A stretch of DNA of 64,000 nucleotides from contig DXLP01000008.1 in assembly GCA_019414645.1 (NCBI GenBank), positions 1 through 64,000 of the forward strand, read 5' to 3'. Both the position numbers and the translations under genes were made by a program. The stretch's first letter is position 1; every line of letters begins with the position of its first letter. The notes beneath the pieces were generated by a model. It was not told where the DNA came from. It was given only the letters and a program-made list of their open reading frames with translations, and ran no database searches. This document shows positions 24,867 through 33,882 of the stretch, piece after piece. This DNA comes from Collinsella sp. Lineage in GTDB: Bacteria > Actinomycetota > Coriobacteriia > Coriobacteriales > Coriobacteriaceae.

Positions 24867-25561
24867 AACGCGCCTTTATGTCCGAGCTCGCTATCGTTCG
24901 CACGCTCGTCCCGAGCATCGCGGGCGTCGGCCTGTTCATATTCGTCGTGCTGACCCTTGCCAACGCATCGGACGGCGATTCCGGCATGAGCGCTGGCGCC
25001 TGCGCGGTCAGTGCCATGTCACCCATCATGGTCATGAGCTCGCTGGCCGGCTTCGACAATCAAAACGGTTGGGAGCGCTATCGCGCAACGCTGTCTCTCT
25101 CGCGTAAAGACATCATCTGCGCACGCTACCTGAGCGTTATTGTCTTCTCCGCCCTCATGGCATGTGCAGCTACGCTTTTGAGCATCGCCTCCATCCCGCT
25201 CTTCAATGGCGCGGGCATTCCTTCGACGGGACAGACGGTCTTTGAAATCGCAATCGCCTCGGCAGCATCGATGCTCATCTCCCTCATGATGGTGTTTTTG
25301 GCACAGCCGCTGTTCTTTCGATTTGGACACATGGAGGCGCTGCGCCTATCCGTTGGCCTGTTTGCCATGCTCGGATGCCTTGCCATGGCCACGCTGAGCT
25401 CCTCCAACCCCATCAGCAACTGGCTCATGTCGATTGCCGGAGCGAATCCCGATCCCGCCGTCCTTGGCTGTCTGTGCGCAGGAATTGCCGTACTGGCCCT
25501 CGCGCTATGCGTAATCAGCTGCACCGTCAGCACCAAGGTTTATCGAGTACGCGATCTGTAG
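24863..25561 (+). CDS. ABC-2 type permease
   Basis: 232 residues with six hydrophobic helices (for example VPSIAGVGLFIFVVLTLA, VFSALMACAATLLSIASIPLF, ASMLISLMMVFLAQPLFF and VLGCLCAGIAVLALALCVI). It has the ABC2 membrane-domain pattern, with the block GFDNQNGWERYRATLSLSRKDIICARYLSV seen in this permease type. Partner of the overlapping ATPase gene. The transported substrate is unknown; the YtrA-type regulator suggests a response to cell-wall-acting compounds (inference). Confidence 0.85.
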   Translation: MKRAFMSELAIVRTLVPSIAGVGLFIFVVLTLANASDGDSGMSAGACAVSAMSPIMVMSSLAGFDNQNGWERYRATLSLSRKDIICARYLSVIVFSALMACAATLLSIASIPLFNGAGIPSTGQTVFEIAIASAASMLISLMMVFLAQPLFFRFGHMEALRLSVGLFAMLGCLAMATLSSSNPISNWLMSIAGANPDPAVLGCLCAGIAVLALALCVISCTVSTKVYRVRDL

Positions 25562-25646
25562 CCACGCGAGTCTCAATCCACGAAGGACGCGATCGCCCCC
25601 CCGCAAATCCGTGACAAATGGCATGTCCTCGGCGTGCGCCACCGCG

Positions 25647-26951
25647 CTACTTGCGCAGCGGCTTGGGCAGTGGAACGCCGGCGGCGATGGCTGCGGCGAT
25701 GATCATGCAGACGATACCCTTGAGTGGGAAGCACATGAGCAGCAGGCCCACGACCATGACCGGCTGGCGCATGACCGCACCCATCGTCGATGCCGTGCAG
25801 ACGGCGACGCAAAAGACCGGATCTGCGCCGGTGAGGATAGCAAGGCCATAGCCCAGGCTTACGCCCGAGAAGATAACCGGGAAGAAGTGGCCGCCGCGCC
25901 AGCCCAGGTTGATGAGGGCGGGGGTCAGCATGGCTTTGACAAGACCGGTCGCGATAAGCACGCCGGCGGGAATGGTCAGGTAGGTTTCCATGAGCACGTC
26001 GGCCTGGGTCTCGCCGGCAAACATGGTGTAGGGCAGGACCGTGCCGCAGATGGCGAGCGCCAGACCGGCCAGCATGGCTTTGACGACAGGACGCTCCCCT
26101 ATTGCATGAGACAGCGCCTCGCTTGCGTGCTCGGAGACAAAGTACAGCCAGCCGCAAACGGTGCCGACCAACGCCAGCGGAATGAGCCAGGCAAGTTCCA
26201 GGTTGCCCACCTCGGCGGACTCGAACCTGGGCATGCCCATGCCGCCGCCCACAAGCTGGCCAAGCAGCAGGTAGGTGCCCAGACCGCCGGCAATCGCGAT
26301 GCCATAGACCACGGTCTTTTGCACCTTGGGTAGCTTGATGGTGATCTCGCCGGACGTGGACTCATCGTCGGCGTCTTCGCCCTGGCCGTCGGCGCTACCG
26401 GCAAGCGGTGCTACAAAGCCAAAGACGGGCGCGGTAAAGAGCGCCGTCAGGGCAGCCTGGGTGCCCAGCAGCGTGAGCTCCCTAAACTCGGCGCCAAAGT
26501 AACGCATACGGTCGCCGACCCAGCTGCACAGACCCGCGATAACACCGGTCAGACCAGCCTCCGGTCCAATGCTGCCGCCAAACAGCAGCGGCAGCAACGC
26601 CGCGAGCGAAAGCTTGCCCAGGTTGTCGTACGGGTAGCGCCCGTCTTGCTTAACCTTAGCCATCACCTGGTTGAGGTCATCGGTCTTGGTGCCTGTCATC
26701 TTTTCGTACAGACCGATTAACAGGCCGCCCAGCAGGCAGACGAAAAACGGGTACGGCAAAAAGCCAAACGGGCCGCTGGCGAGTTCGGGCGACGCCGCGC
26801 CCAGCATGTGGGGGATCTCGGTCCACAGATAGTCGATACCGTGCTCCATCGCAAAAAAGAACAGCCAGACCGCGGCACCTGCGAACGCACCGGTCACGGC
26901 AACGCTAACTAAAAACAGCGCGCGGTTTGTGGGTTTGGCAAGGTTGTCCAT
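25647..26951 (-). CDS. ClC-family chloride/fluoride-type channel protein
   Basis: 434 residues with about ten hydrophobic segments. Two ClC selectivity-loop motifs are visible: GGSIGPEAGLTG near 122-133 and GWRGGHFFPVIFSG near 350. Compared with the usual GREGP motif the order is GPEAG, so the gating glutamate is shifted by a couple of residues, as in a YfeO-like subgroup. Whether it is a channel or an exchanger cannot be told. There is an acidic loop near 190 (GQGEDADDES). GGGAGG lies before the ATG. No fluoride riboswitch is seen upstream. Confidence 0.85.
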   Translation of the reverse strand: MDNLAKPTNRALFLVSVAVTGAFAGAAVWLFFFAMEHGIDYLWTEIPHMLGAASPELASGPFGFLPYPFFVCLLGGLLIGLYEKMTGTKTDDLNQVMAKVKQDGRYPYDNLGKLSLAALLPLLFGGSIGPEAGLTGVIAGLCSWVGDRMRYFGAEFRELTLLGTQAALTALFTAPVFGFVAPLAGSADGQGEDADDESTSGEITIKLPKVQKTVVYGIAIAGGLGTYLLLGQLVGGGMGMPRFESAEVGNLELAWLIPLALVGTVCGWLYFVSEHASEALSHAIGERPVVKAMLAGLALAICGTVLPYTMFAGETQADVLMETYLTIPAGVLIATGLVKAMLTPALINLGWRGGHFFPVIFSGVSLGYGLAILTGADPVFCVAVCTASTMGAVMRQPVMVVGLLLMCFPLKGIVCMIIAAAIAAGVPLPKPLRK

Positions 26952-27076
26952 CGGGTCCTCCCGCGGTCAAAGTCGACATAATTACGTTTTATTGTAGAGC
27001 GAGCGTTGCCCAGACAAGCCAACCATCTGCGCCACAAACGGCACCATTGGGAGTCATAGTGGGGCAGGCTCAAGAC

Positions 27077-27610
27077 TTATCCGTTGATAATCGAGACAAT
27101 CTCGCGCAAATCGTCGGCAAAGTAGATGCCTTGCTGGCGCCTCGGGCTCGAAAGCCCCTTATCAATCATGTGCCCGAGCAGCGCCTTGAGGTCGTTGTAG
27201 TAACCGTCAAGGTTATACAGGATGCACGGAGCACTCAGGTGCCCCAACGACACCGCGGACATGACCTCGGCAATCTCCTCGAGCGTGCCCGTGCCGCCCG
27301 GAAATGCGATGAACGCATCACCGAGCTCGATCATCTTGTCCTTACGCTCGGCCATATCGCTCGTCACGATGAGGTCATCGATGCCGTCGTGCTGAAACTC
27401 GGCCTCTATAAAAAAGCTCGGCTCAACACCCGTCACGTGTCCACCTGCCTCGAGTACGCTATCGGCGAGCGCGCCCATCAGGCCCGATTTGGACCCGCCG
27501 TATACCAGCGCGTGCCCGTTGGAGCCAATCCAGTTGCCCAGCTCTTGCACCGCAGGCAGAAATGCTGGGTCGTTACCAACGCTGGCGCCCAGGTATACCG
27601 TGATATTCAT
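27077..27610 (-). CDS. LOG-family (TIGR00730) Rossmann-fold protein
   Basis: 177 residues with the LOG signature PGGTGTLEE near 110 and an N-terminal MNITVYLGASVGNDP. HALVYGGSKSGLMGALAD is the second conserved block. LOG proteins split nucleotide-5'-monophosphates (cytokinin riboside phosphate ribohydrolase) or similar; the name 'lysine decarboxylase' given to many is an error. The bacterial substrate is unclear. It is 36 bp from the K+ channel gene upstream, with the same orientation; a weak ribosome site precedes the ATG. Confidence 0.9.
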   Translation of the reverse strand: MNITVYLGASVGNDPAFLPAVQELGNWIGSNGHALVYGGSKSGLMGALADSVLEAGGHVTGVEPSFFIEAEFQHDGIDDLIVTSDMAERKDKMIELGDAFIAFPGGTGTLEEIAEVMSAVSLGHLSAPCILYNLDGYYNDLKALLGHMIDKGLSSPRRQQGIYFADDLREIVSIING

Positions 27611-27646
27611 ATTCAGTCCCCCTCGTCATGACGCGCAGCGCCCGTT

Positions 27647-28072
27647 CTAGCGCTGGCGTCGACGATACTCGCGCACACGACGCGAAAGATCGGCGAGCTC
27701 GTCGCGATCGAGCTCTTCCAAATGCTCCAGATCGTCCATAAAGCGCGCCATGGTGTCCTTTTGGCGCATCTTGATGAGCGTATTGCAGTAGTTCACCGCC
27801 ACGCCCGTGAGCATGGCAATGTAGAAGATGCTGATAACGCTCAGGACAACGGTAATCGCGCGGGCGACCGGCGTTTCGGCCGGGATATCGCCAAAGCCGA
27901 TGGTCGAGACCGTCTCAAAGCTAAACCAGAGACCATCGCCAAACGTAAGGGTCGTGGGCTCGGACAACCAGACGGCCGTCGAGCACAGCAGATAGAAGAT
28001 GAGGAACAGGCCCGTGATACGCACGAAACCGGCCTGGCGCAAAACATCAGCAAGCGTCCTGAGCTTTTTCAT
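27647..28072 (-). CDS. Two-helix potassium channel
   Basis: 141 residues. Two hydrophobic helices (ITGLFLIFYLLCSTAVWL and AITVVLSVISIFYIAMLTGVAV) surround a pore segment LWFSFETVSTIGFGD with the K+ selectivity filter TIGFGD at 57-62. The cytoplasmic tail is acidic and basic-rich, without an RCK domain, so it may form a simple 2TM channel. I chose ATG 28072 (AAAGGGG before it). The longer in-frame upstream reading is part of a repeat element. Confidence 0.88.
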   Translation of the reverse strand: MKKLRTLADVLRQAGFVRITGLFLIFYLLCSTAVWLSEPTTLTFGDGLWFSFETVSTIGFGDIPAETPVARAITVVLSVISIFYIAMLTGVAVNYCNTLIKMRQKDTMARFMDDLEHLEELDRDELADLSRRVREYRRRQR

Positions 28073-28142
28073 CGCGACCCCTTTTCTCAGACGTCCAATC
28101 ACATTCGCTCGGTATTGTCCCACGCCTCTCCCGCAAACGAAA

Positions 28143-28226
28143 CTAGTCATTGGGGACGTTCTTAAATGACTAGTCAAACAAGAACGTCCCCAATGACTAG
28201 TCGTTTAAGAACGTCCCCAATGACTA
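28143..28226. repeat. Hairpin repeat family B, copy 2 (one and a half copies)
   Basis: CTAGTCATTGGGGACGTTCTT is followed by its complement twice: AAGAACGTCCCCAATGACTAG at 28180-28200 and again at 28207-28226. It lies between the divergent K+ channel and sensor kinase genes. The third arm suggests partial duplication or recombination between copies. Confidence 0.85.
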
Positions 28227-28295
28227 CCAGCTGCCGCCTGGGCAGGCTGGGCTGGTATCCTTATGCGGTAATGTCTCGATTCGTTAGGATTGCAT

Positions 28296-31100
28296 GTGAG
28301 AGCTGCCACTGTCCTTCGTTCAGTTATATGTCGCGCCCTGGCCATTGTGCTCGCCGCGCTTGCCGTGCTGAGTTCTATCGCGCCTGTCCAGGCTTTTGCC
28401 GCTGACTCTAGCCAGCCAGTCAAGACGGTCCGCGTTGGTTGGCTCGTCAACAACGAGGGCTTCCAGGACGGCACCCCCGGCGAGCGTCTATCGGGATGGG
28501 GTTACGAGTACCTCCAGACCCTGTCGTACTACACGCCCGGCTGGCGGTACGAATACGTCTCCGGCACCTTCACCGAGCTTATGGACATGCTCGAGGCAGG
28601 CGAAATCGACCTCATGCCCAACATCTCCTACTCCGAGGAACGCACCCAAAAGCTGCTCTTTTCCTCGAACCCCGAGGGCACCGAGCGCTACTACATCTAC
28701 GCCAAGCCCGATCGCGACGACCTGGCCAAGGGTGACCTCCAAGCGCTCCAGGGCCTTACCATCGGTTGCAACTCCGGTGTTATGCAAACCTTCGTTGGCC
28801 AGCAGTGGCTCGCCAACGAAGGAATCACCTGCACATACAGGGAGTATGACGGAGGCTCCATGCTCTTTGACGCACTCGCAAACGACGAAGTCGACGCCGT
28901 CATCATGAACGACACCATCTCGTCACCCGATGCGTCGCCCATGTTCTACGTTGGCTCGAGTGACTACTATTTTGCCGTCCCCAAAAGCCGCCCCGACCTG
29001 ATGAACGATATCAATGCCGCCATGACGGCAATCGCCCGCGTCAACCCACGTTATAACGACGAGGTCAAGGCGAATTACTCGGCCCAAAACAGCGGCTCAT
29101 CATCGCTCACCGGCCCCGAGCGCTCCTGGCTCAAAGCAAACGACAACACCATCACGATCGGCTATCTTAAAAACAAACTCCCCTACTGCACGCAAAATGA
29201 CGACGGCGAAATGGAAGGGTCGCTCGCCTCGCTTGCGATGACGCTACACGATAAATTTGGCATTACGGTCAAAACCGTCGCCTTTGATAGCTACAAGATG
29301 ATGTCAAAGGCCCTGTCAAAGGGAAGCATAGACGTTGCGCTGCCGGTATACCGAGATTACTGGTTTGCCGAGCAAACAGGCGTTGTGCAGTCGATATCGT
29401 TGGGGACCATATCCCTCACCGCCATCCACACCGGCAGCGACCTGTACAAAGACCTTCAGAACATCGCCTGTACCAAATCATCGTTTGTCAACAAAAATGC
29501 ACTTGAAAGTCTGTTCCCCACAGCGACCGTGACCGAATACCAATCCGACGATGAAGCGTTCGACGCCCTTAGGAAGGGAACGGCGCACTGCATCATCGCT
29601 CCCAGTTCACGCGCAAAAACCATCGGCGACCGTTATGATCTCGAGAACTGCGAGACGGTCGAGCTCCCTGACACCTGTGACCTCGCGTGCTGGATTTCGC
29701 GCGGAAAGCCCGAGCTGCTGGGAATCATCAACAAGGGCATCATCAATGCCGGAGAATCGCTCTCCGCAAGCAATTACTCATCCACGTCGTACACGACCCA
29801 GGAATCAGACACGCTTCAATTCCTTTTTCGCAACCGCACCGCCATTGCAGCTACCCTCATCGGTATGTTGTCGGTCGGCATCGTCCTGCTCATCTGGGCG
29901 CTCGTGCGCGCTCGAACCGAGCGCAAAAAAGCCGATGCCGCCAACGCCGCCAAGACGGCATTCCTCACGCGCATGAGCCACGACATCCGAACGCCGCTCA
30001 ACGGCATCCTGGGCCTTATCGATATCGAGGAATTGAAGGAAGGCGATATCCAGGTCGCCCGCGAAAGCCGCGCCAAGGCTCGTGTTGCCGCCAATCACCT
30101 GCTCTCGCTGATTAACGACATCCTCGAGATGGGCAAAATCGAAGACCGCAAGATAACACTGGAACATGCGCCTTTTAACCTCAAAGAGCTCTGTGACAAT
30201 ACGCTGGTTCTGTGCAAGCTCCGTGCATCCGATAACGGCATCACAATGCAGGACAATAGTCTGCCATACGCCACGGGGCCATACATGGTCGGCAGTCCCA
30301 CCCATATCCGACAGATCATGATCAACCTGTTAGACAACAGCATTAAGTACAACAAGCGCGGCGGCTCCGTCACCTTTAGCTCAAAGACCAAGCCACTCGA
30401 TAACGGGCGCGCGCTCTTTTGCTTTAGCGTTTCGGATACCGGCATTGGCATGACTCCCAAATTCTTAAAACATATCTATGAGCCGTTTGCCCAAGAAGGT
30501 AACGATGCGCGCAGCAAGTTCCAAGGAACCGGCATGGGCATGCCAATCGTCAAGTCGCTTATTGAACTGATGGGCGGCACCATCGAAGTCACCAGCGAGC
30601 TCCATGTGGGCACCACGTTCTACGTGGAAATTCCGCTCGATATCGACAAGAATCCCCAGGCGCGGGCGAATACGGTTGAGAGTACGCTCGACTGCTCGCT
30701 CGCCAACATGAACGTGCTGCTCGCCGAAGACAACGAATTGAACGCCGAGATTGCCCAGGCGCTGCTAGAATCCGAGGGCGTCGTGGTCACCCGCGCCGCC
30801 AACGGCAACGAAGTCGTCGATCTGTACCTGTCACATCCCGCCGGCAGCTTCGATGCGATTCTGATGGACATTATGATGCCGGACATGGACGGCTATGAGG
30901 CAACCCGCGCGATTCGTCTGAGCGAGAAGGTCGATGCAGCCGATATCCCCATCATCGCGCTCACCGCCAACGCCTTTGCCGAAGACGCCCAGGCGGCACA
31001 CGATGCCGGCATGAACGCCCATCTGTCCAAACCGCTCGACTTTAACAAGCTCAAAAACATACTCGCCCGCATCAAGAAAAACGGATCCGTTTCGCTATAG
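28296..31100 (+). CDS. Hybrid histidine kinase with two solute-binding sensor domains
   Basis: 934 residues. A signal sequence (to about residue 32, ending QAFA) is followed by two periplasmic SBP_bac_3 domains (about 45-260 and 285-495), one membrane helix (about 520-545), a HisKA domain with FLTRMSHDIRTPLNGILG (phosphorylated His), a HATPase with DNSIKYN and GTGMGMPIVKSL, and a C-terminal receiver with DAILMDIMMPDMDG. This is the BvgS/EvgS plan. No separate output protein is adjacent. A GTG at 28296 with AGGA six bases before it is preferred over the TTG at 28290. Confidence 0.9.
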   Translation: MRAATVLRSVICRALAIVLAALAVLSSIAPVQAFAADSSQPVKTVRVGWLVNNEGFQDGTPGERLSGWGYEYLQTLSYYTPGWRYEYVSGTFTELMDMLEAGEIDLMPNISYSEERTQKLLFSSNPEGTERYYIYAKPDRDDLAKGDLQALQGLTIGCNSGVMQTFVGQQWLANEGITCTYREYDGGSMLFDALANDEVDAVIMNDTISSPDASPMFYVGSSDYYFAVPKSRPDLMNDINAAMTAIARVNPRYNDEVKANYSAQNSGSSSLTGPERSWLKANDNTITIGYLKNKLPYCTQNDDGEMEGSLASLAMTLHDKFGITVKTVAFDSYKMMSKALSKGSIDVALPVYRDYWFAEQTGVVQSISLGTISLTAIHTGSDLYKDLQNIACTKSSFVNKNALESLFPTATVTEYQSDDEAFDALRKGTAHCIIAPSSRAKTIGDRYDLENCETVELPDTCDLACWISRGKPELLGIINKGIINAGESLSASNYSSTSYTTQESDTLQFLFRNRTAIAATLIGMLSVGIVLLIWALVRARTERKKADAANAAKTAFLTRMSHDIRTPLNGILGLIDIEELKEGDIQVARESRAKARVAANHLLSLINDILEMGKIEDRKITLEHAPFNLKELCDNTLVLCKLRASDNGITMQDNSLPYATGPYMVGSPTHIRQIMINLLDNSIKYNKRGGSVTFSSKTKPLDNGRALFCFSVSDTGIGMTPKFLKHIYEPFAQEGNDARSKFQGTGMGMPIVKSLIELMGGTIEVTSELHVGTTFYVEIPLDIDKNPQARANTVESTLDCSLANMNVLLAEDNELNAEIAQALLESEGVVVTRAANGNEVVDLYLSHPAGSFDAILMDIMMPDMDGYEATRAIRLSEKVDAADIPIIALTANAFAEDAQAAHDAGMNAHLSKPLDFNKLKNILARIKKNGSVSL

Positions 31101-31140
31101 TTTTTGCAGCAACCACGCACGACCAGAAAGGAAGCCAACG

Positions 31141-31620
31141 ATGTTTAGGCCCTTACGTCGAAAGAAACGCGCCATCACCGACGAGGAAGCGCGCAAACTG
31201 CTCGCCACCTGCAAGCGCGGCGTCTTTGCCGTCAACGGTGACGATGGCTACCCGTACGCCATTCCCGTCAACTACTTCTTTGACGCCGAGCAGGACAAGA
31301 TTTATTTCCATGGCGCCAAGGCTGGCCACAAGGTCGACGCACTCAAGCGCGATGACAAGGTCTGCTTTACCGTTTACGGCAACGAGTGGTACCAGGACGG
31401 CGACTGGGCTCCCTACGTTATGAGCACCGTCGTCTTTGGCCGTTGTCGCCTGGCGAATGACACCCCTGCGTTTATCGAGGACAAAGTCCGCCAGCTCGCC
31501 CTTAAGTACTACCCTTCTGCCGAAGAAGTCGAAGAGGAAATAGCCAAGGACATTAAGGGCGTCCAGCTCTACGAGATTACGATTGAGCATCTTTGCGGTA
31601 AGCAGATTCAAGAAAAGTAA
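31141..31620 (+). CDS. Pyridoxamine 5'-phosphate oxidase-like flavoprotein (Nim type)
   Basis: 159 residues with the PNPOx-like split-barrel pattern: ARKLLATCKRGVFAVNGDDGYPYAIPVNYFFD, IYFHGAKAGHKVDAL and KVCFTVYG, as in NimA-like flavoproteins of anaerobes. Some relatives reduce 5-nitroimidazoles; others have unknown substrates. AAAGGAAG precedes the ATG. It lies 40 bp after the sensor kinase and may be on its transcript. A hairpin at 31648-31687 ends the unit. Confidence 0.85.
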   Translation: MFRPLRRKKRAITDEEARKLLATCKRGVFAVNGDDGYPYAIPVNYFFDAEQDKIYFHGAKAGHKVDALKRDDKVCFTVYGNEWYQDGDWAPYVMSTVVFGRCRLANDTPAFIEDKVRQLALKYYPSAEEVEEEIAKDIKGVQLYEITIEHLCGKQIQEK

Positions 31621-31647
31621 GTCCCTCAGCAGGCCTCATCAATAACA

Positions 31648-31687
31648 ATATGGCCCGGTTCCAACCCACCTTGGAACCGGGCCATAT
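31648..31687. terminator. Perfect 17-bp hairpin between convergent genes
   Basis: ATATGGCCCGGTTCCAA and TTGGAACCGGGCCATAT around CCCACC. It lies between the Nim-like gene and the second hybrid kinase, which converge. Confidence 0.8.
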
Positions 31688-31689
31688 GC

Positions 31690-33882
31690 TTATGAAGCAT
31701 CGGCGGCTATGTGCGCTAGCGCCTCAACGAGCTCCTGCGAGCTCACGGGTTTACTCAGGTGCGCGTCCATGCCCGCCTCACGCGAAAGCCTGCGGTCGTC
31801 GGCAAAGGCGTTGGCGCTCACGGCAACAATCGGCGTGGTCGCGGCATCCTCGCGATCGAGTGCTCGAATCCGACGCGTGGCCTCAAGGCCATCGATACCG
31901 GGCATCATGATGTCCATCAACACCGCGTCGTACTCGTACGGCGCGCTCGCGGCAAACATCTCGACGGCAGACTCGCCATCCTTAGCATGCGTCACGATGG
32001 CACCGGCACGGCTGAGCGTAAACTGCGCGATCTCGGCATTCAGATCGTTATCCTCTACGAGCAAAACGCGCAAGCCCTGGAGCGCATCGCCGTCTCCCGC
32101 ATCCGCGGGAACTGCCTGAGGAATCTCGGAGCGGTCGCACTTCTCGAACGGCAGGCGAATGGTAAACGTCGTCCCCTGCCCCAAGACACTCGTAAAGCTC
32201 ATGGTTCCGCCCATAAGCTCGACCAGCTGTTTTGCGATAGGCGCGCCCAGGCCAGTTCCCGACGAAGCGCCTTCCACCTGCTGCTCCTCGCGGCAAAACG
32301 GCTCGTAGAGGTGCTTTTGGAACTCCTCGCTCATGCCAATACCGTTGTCGGCGATCGTGTATTCATAGACGGGGACGCCATCCGCTGGCTCCACCTCGCG
32401 GCACACCAGGCGGACATAGCCGCCCTGGCGGTTGTACTTGACGGCATTGCCGGCAATATTGAGCAACAAACGCTTGAGGTGCGTCACGCTCACCCGCGCA
32501 TAGGGATGATTAAGCGTCTGCTGGTCGGAGATAATTGTCACCAGACGCTCCTCGGCCTGGCGCTCCAGAATATCGCGCACTTCACAGTTGAGGGCCACCA
32601 AATTTATGGGCACGAGGTTCAGGTCGACCTGCCCGCTCTCCAGGCGACTCATATCGAGCGCCTCGTTGGCAAGGTCGAGCAGCAGTCCCGATGCCGTCCA
32701 GATTTTTGAGCGGCACTCAGTCTGCTTTTGCAGATCGTCCGCATTGGCATCGCCAACCTCGACCATGCCGCGAATGCCGTTGATGGGCGTGCGCAGATCG
32801 TGGCTCATGCGACGCAGAAACTCCGTCTTTGCCGAGTTGGCAGACGAGGCCTCACGCGCCGCCTTTGCCAGCTTGTCGCCATAGTCGCGCTCCTGCTGCA
32901 GCAAGTCCGTCAAACGTCGACGATCAGCGCGGCGACGCACCGTCACAACAACGGCTATAACACCGCCGTAGAGCACCAGCACGCCGGCGGCAACAGCCGC
33001 GGCGACCTCAAAGTAGCGCTGCGCCGAGGCATAGGTGTACACATAGAATTTGTGCGCTTTTCCAAATGTGCCCAAATACCACTCGCCGTCGGCGTTAACC
33101 AATCTGACCTTACCAGCCAGGCATCGATCCTTAATACCGTCGACAATAAAGACATCCGTCGCAGGCAGATCGAACACGCCCAATACGGTGGGTTCAACGG
33201 CATTGGTCGCAACGACCTTGCCGTCGCTTTCGATCACGATATTGCCGCTATCGATGGTTTCATAGCCATCAAGCAAGCTCTGCAGTTTGAGCGTATTGCC
33301 TGCAACCGCCTTCGCGCTCCGATGCCTTACCGCGATAACGATACCCTCGCCATCCTGCCGGGCCACGCAACCAATGTCTGCAACCGAATCATCCGCAAGC
33401 GTAATACTATCGGTATAAGACTTAAGCGGATGGGTTGCCACCTCCAACACGGGCGCTTCTTTGAGATACGTAGCAAGCGACTCGTAGCCCACGCCATCCG
33501 TCGAGGACTCGGACACCAAGTTGCCCGATGCGTCCGTCACGATCAGCGCACTCACGTTGAACTGGTCAGCATATTGCTCCAGCGCGGCGTTATCCACCGA
33601 GCCGTCGCGCTCCATATCGCGCGCCGCCTCTCCGGCGATCTCCATAACGCGAATCAGGTTTTTGGTCGTATAGGCGCTATTGAATGCATCGTAGGAAAGG
33701 CTCTGCGTCGCCACGTAATCGACAACGTCGGCAAAGCGCTGCTCGGCCTGAGCTGTCGTGTAACCGTAGCTCATCATGCCGGCAACAACCGAGAGCGCTA
33801 TCCCCAACAGGGCGGCAATGAGCCATACCCATGCCGAACGATCGTCCCGCTCCCCTACGGCGTGGTCGGGCGCATCGATCAT
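31690..33882 (-). CDS. Hybrid histidine kinase (second of the locus)
   Basis: 730 residues. A helix near 17-40, a periplasmic sensor of about 240 residues, and a second helix near 290-312. Then HisKA (FLRRMSHDLRTPINGIRG), HATPase (AGNAVKYN, GTGLGAPIAKQL) and a receiver (DAVLMDIMMPGIDG). The catalytic core is close to that of the kinase at 28296. Its ATG overlaps the stop of the SBP lipoprotein gene (ATGA), so sensor lipoprotein and kinase are translated together and probably form one receptor (inference). Confidence 0.9.
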   Translation of the reverse strand: MIDAPDHAVGERDDRSAWVWLIAALLGIALSVVAGMMSYGYTTAQAEQRFADVVDYVATQSLSYDAFNSAYTTKNLIRVMEIAGEAARDMERDGSVDNAALEQYADQFNVSALIVTDASGNLVSESSTDGVGYESLATYLKEAPVLEVATHPLKSYTDSITLADDSVADIGCVARQDGEGIVIAVRHRSAKAVAGNTLKLQSLLDGYETIDSGNIVIESDGKVVATNAVEPTVLGVFDLPATDVFIVDGIKDRCLAGKVRLVNADGEWYLGTFGKAHKFYVYTYASAQRYFEVAAAVAAGVLVLYGGVIAVVVTVRRRADRRRLTDLLQQERDYGDKLAKAAREASSANSAKTEFLRRMSHDLRTPINGIRGMVEVGDANADDLQKQTECRSKIWTASGLLLDLANEALDMSRLESGQVDLNLVPINLVALNCEVRDILERQAEERLVTIISDQQTLNHPYARVSVTHLKRLLLNIAGNAVKYNRQGGYVRLVCREVEPADGVPVYEYTIADNGIGMSEEFQKHLYEPFCREEQQVEGASSGTGLGAPIAKQLVELMGGTMSFTSVLGQGTTFTIRLPFEKCDRSEIPQAVPADAGDGDALQGLRVLLVEDNDLNAEIAQFTLSRAGAIVTHAKDGESAVEMFAASAPYEYDAVLMDIMMPGIDGLEATRRIRALDREDAATTPIVAVSANAFADDRRLSREAGMDAHLSKPVSSQELVEALAHIAADAS

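Noticed and set aside
26952-27076. Fluoride riboswitch ahead of the ClC gene
   Set aside because: The conserved GGCGAUGG...CUGCC-type core is not found in either strand of the leader.
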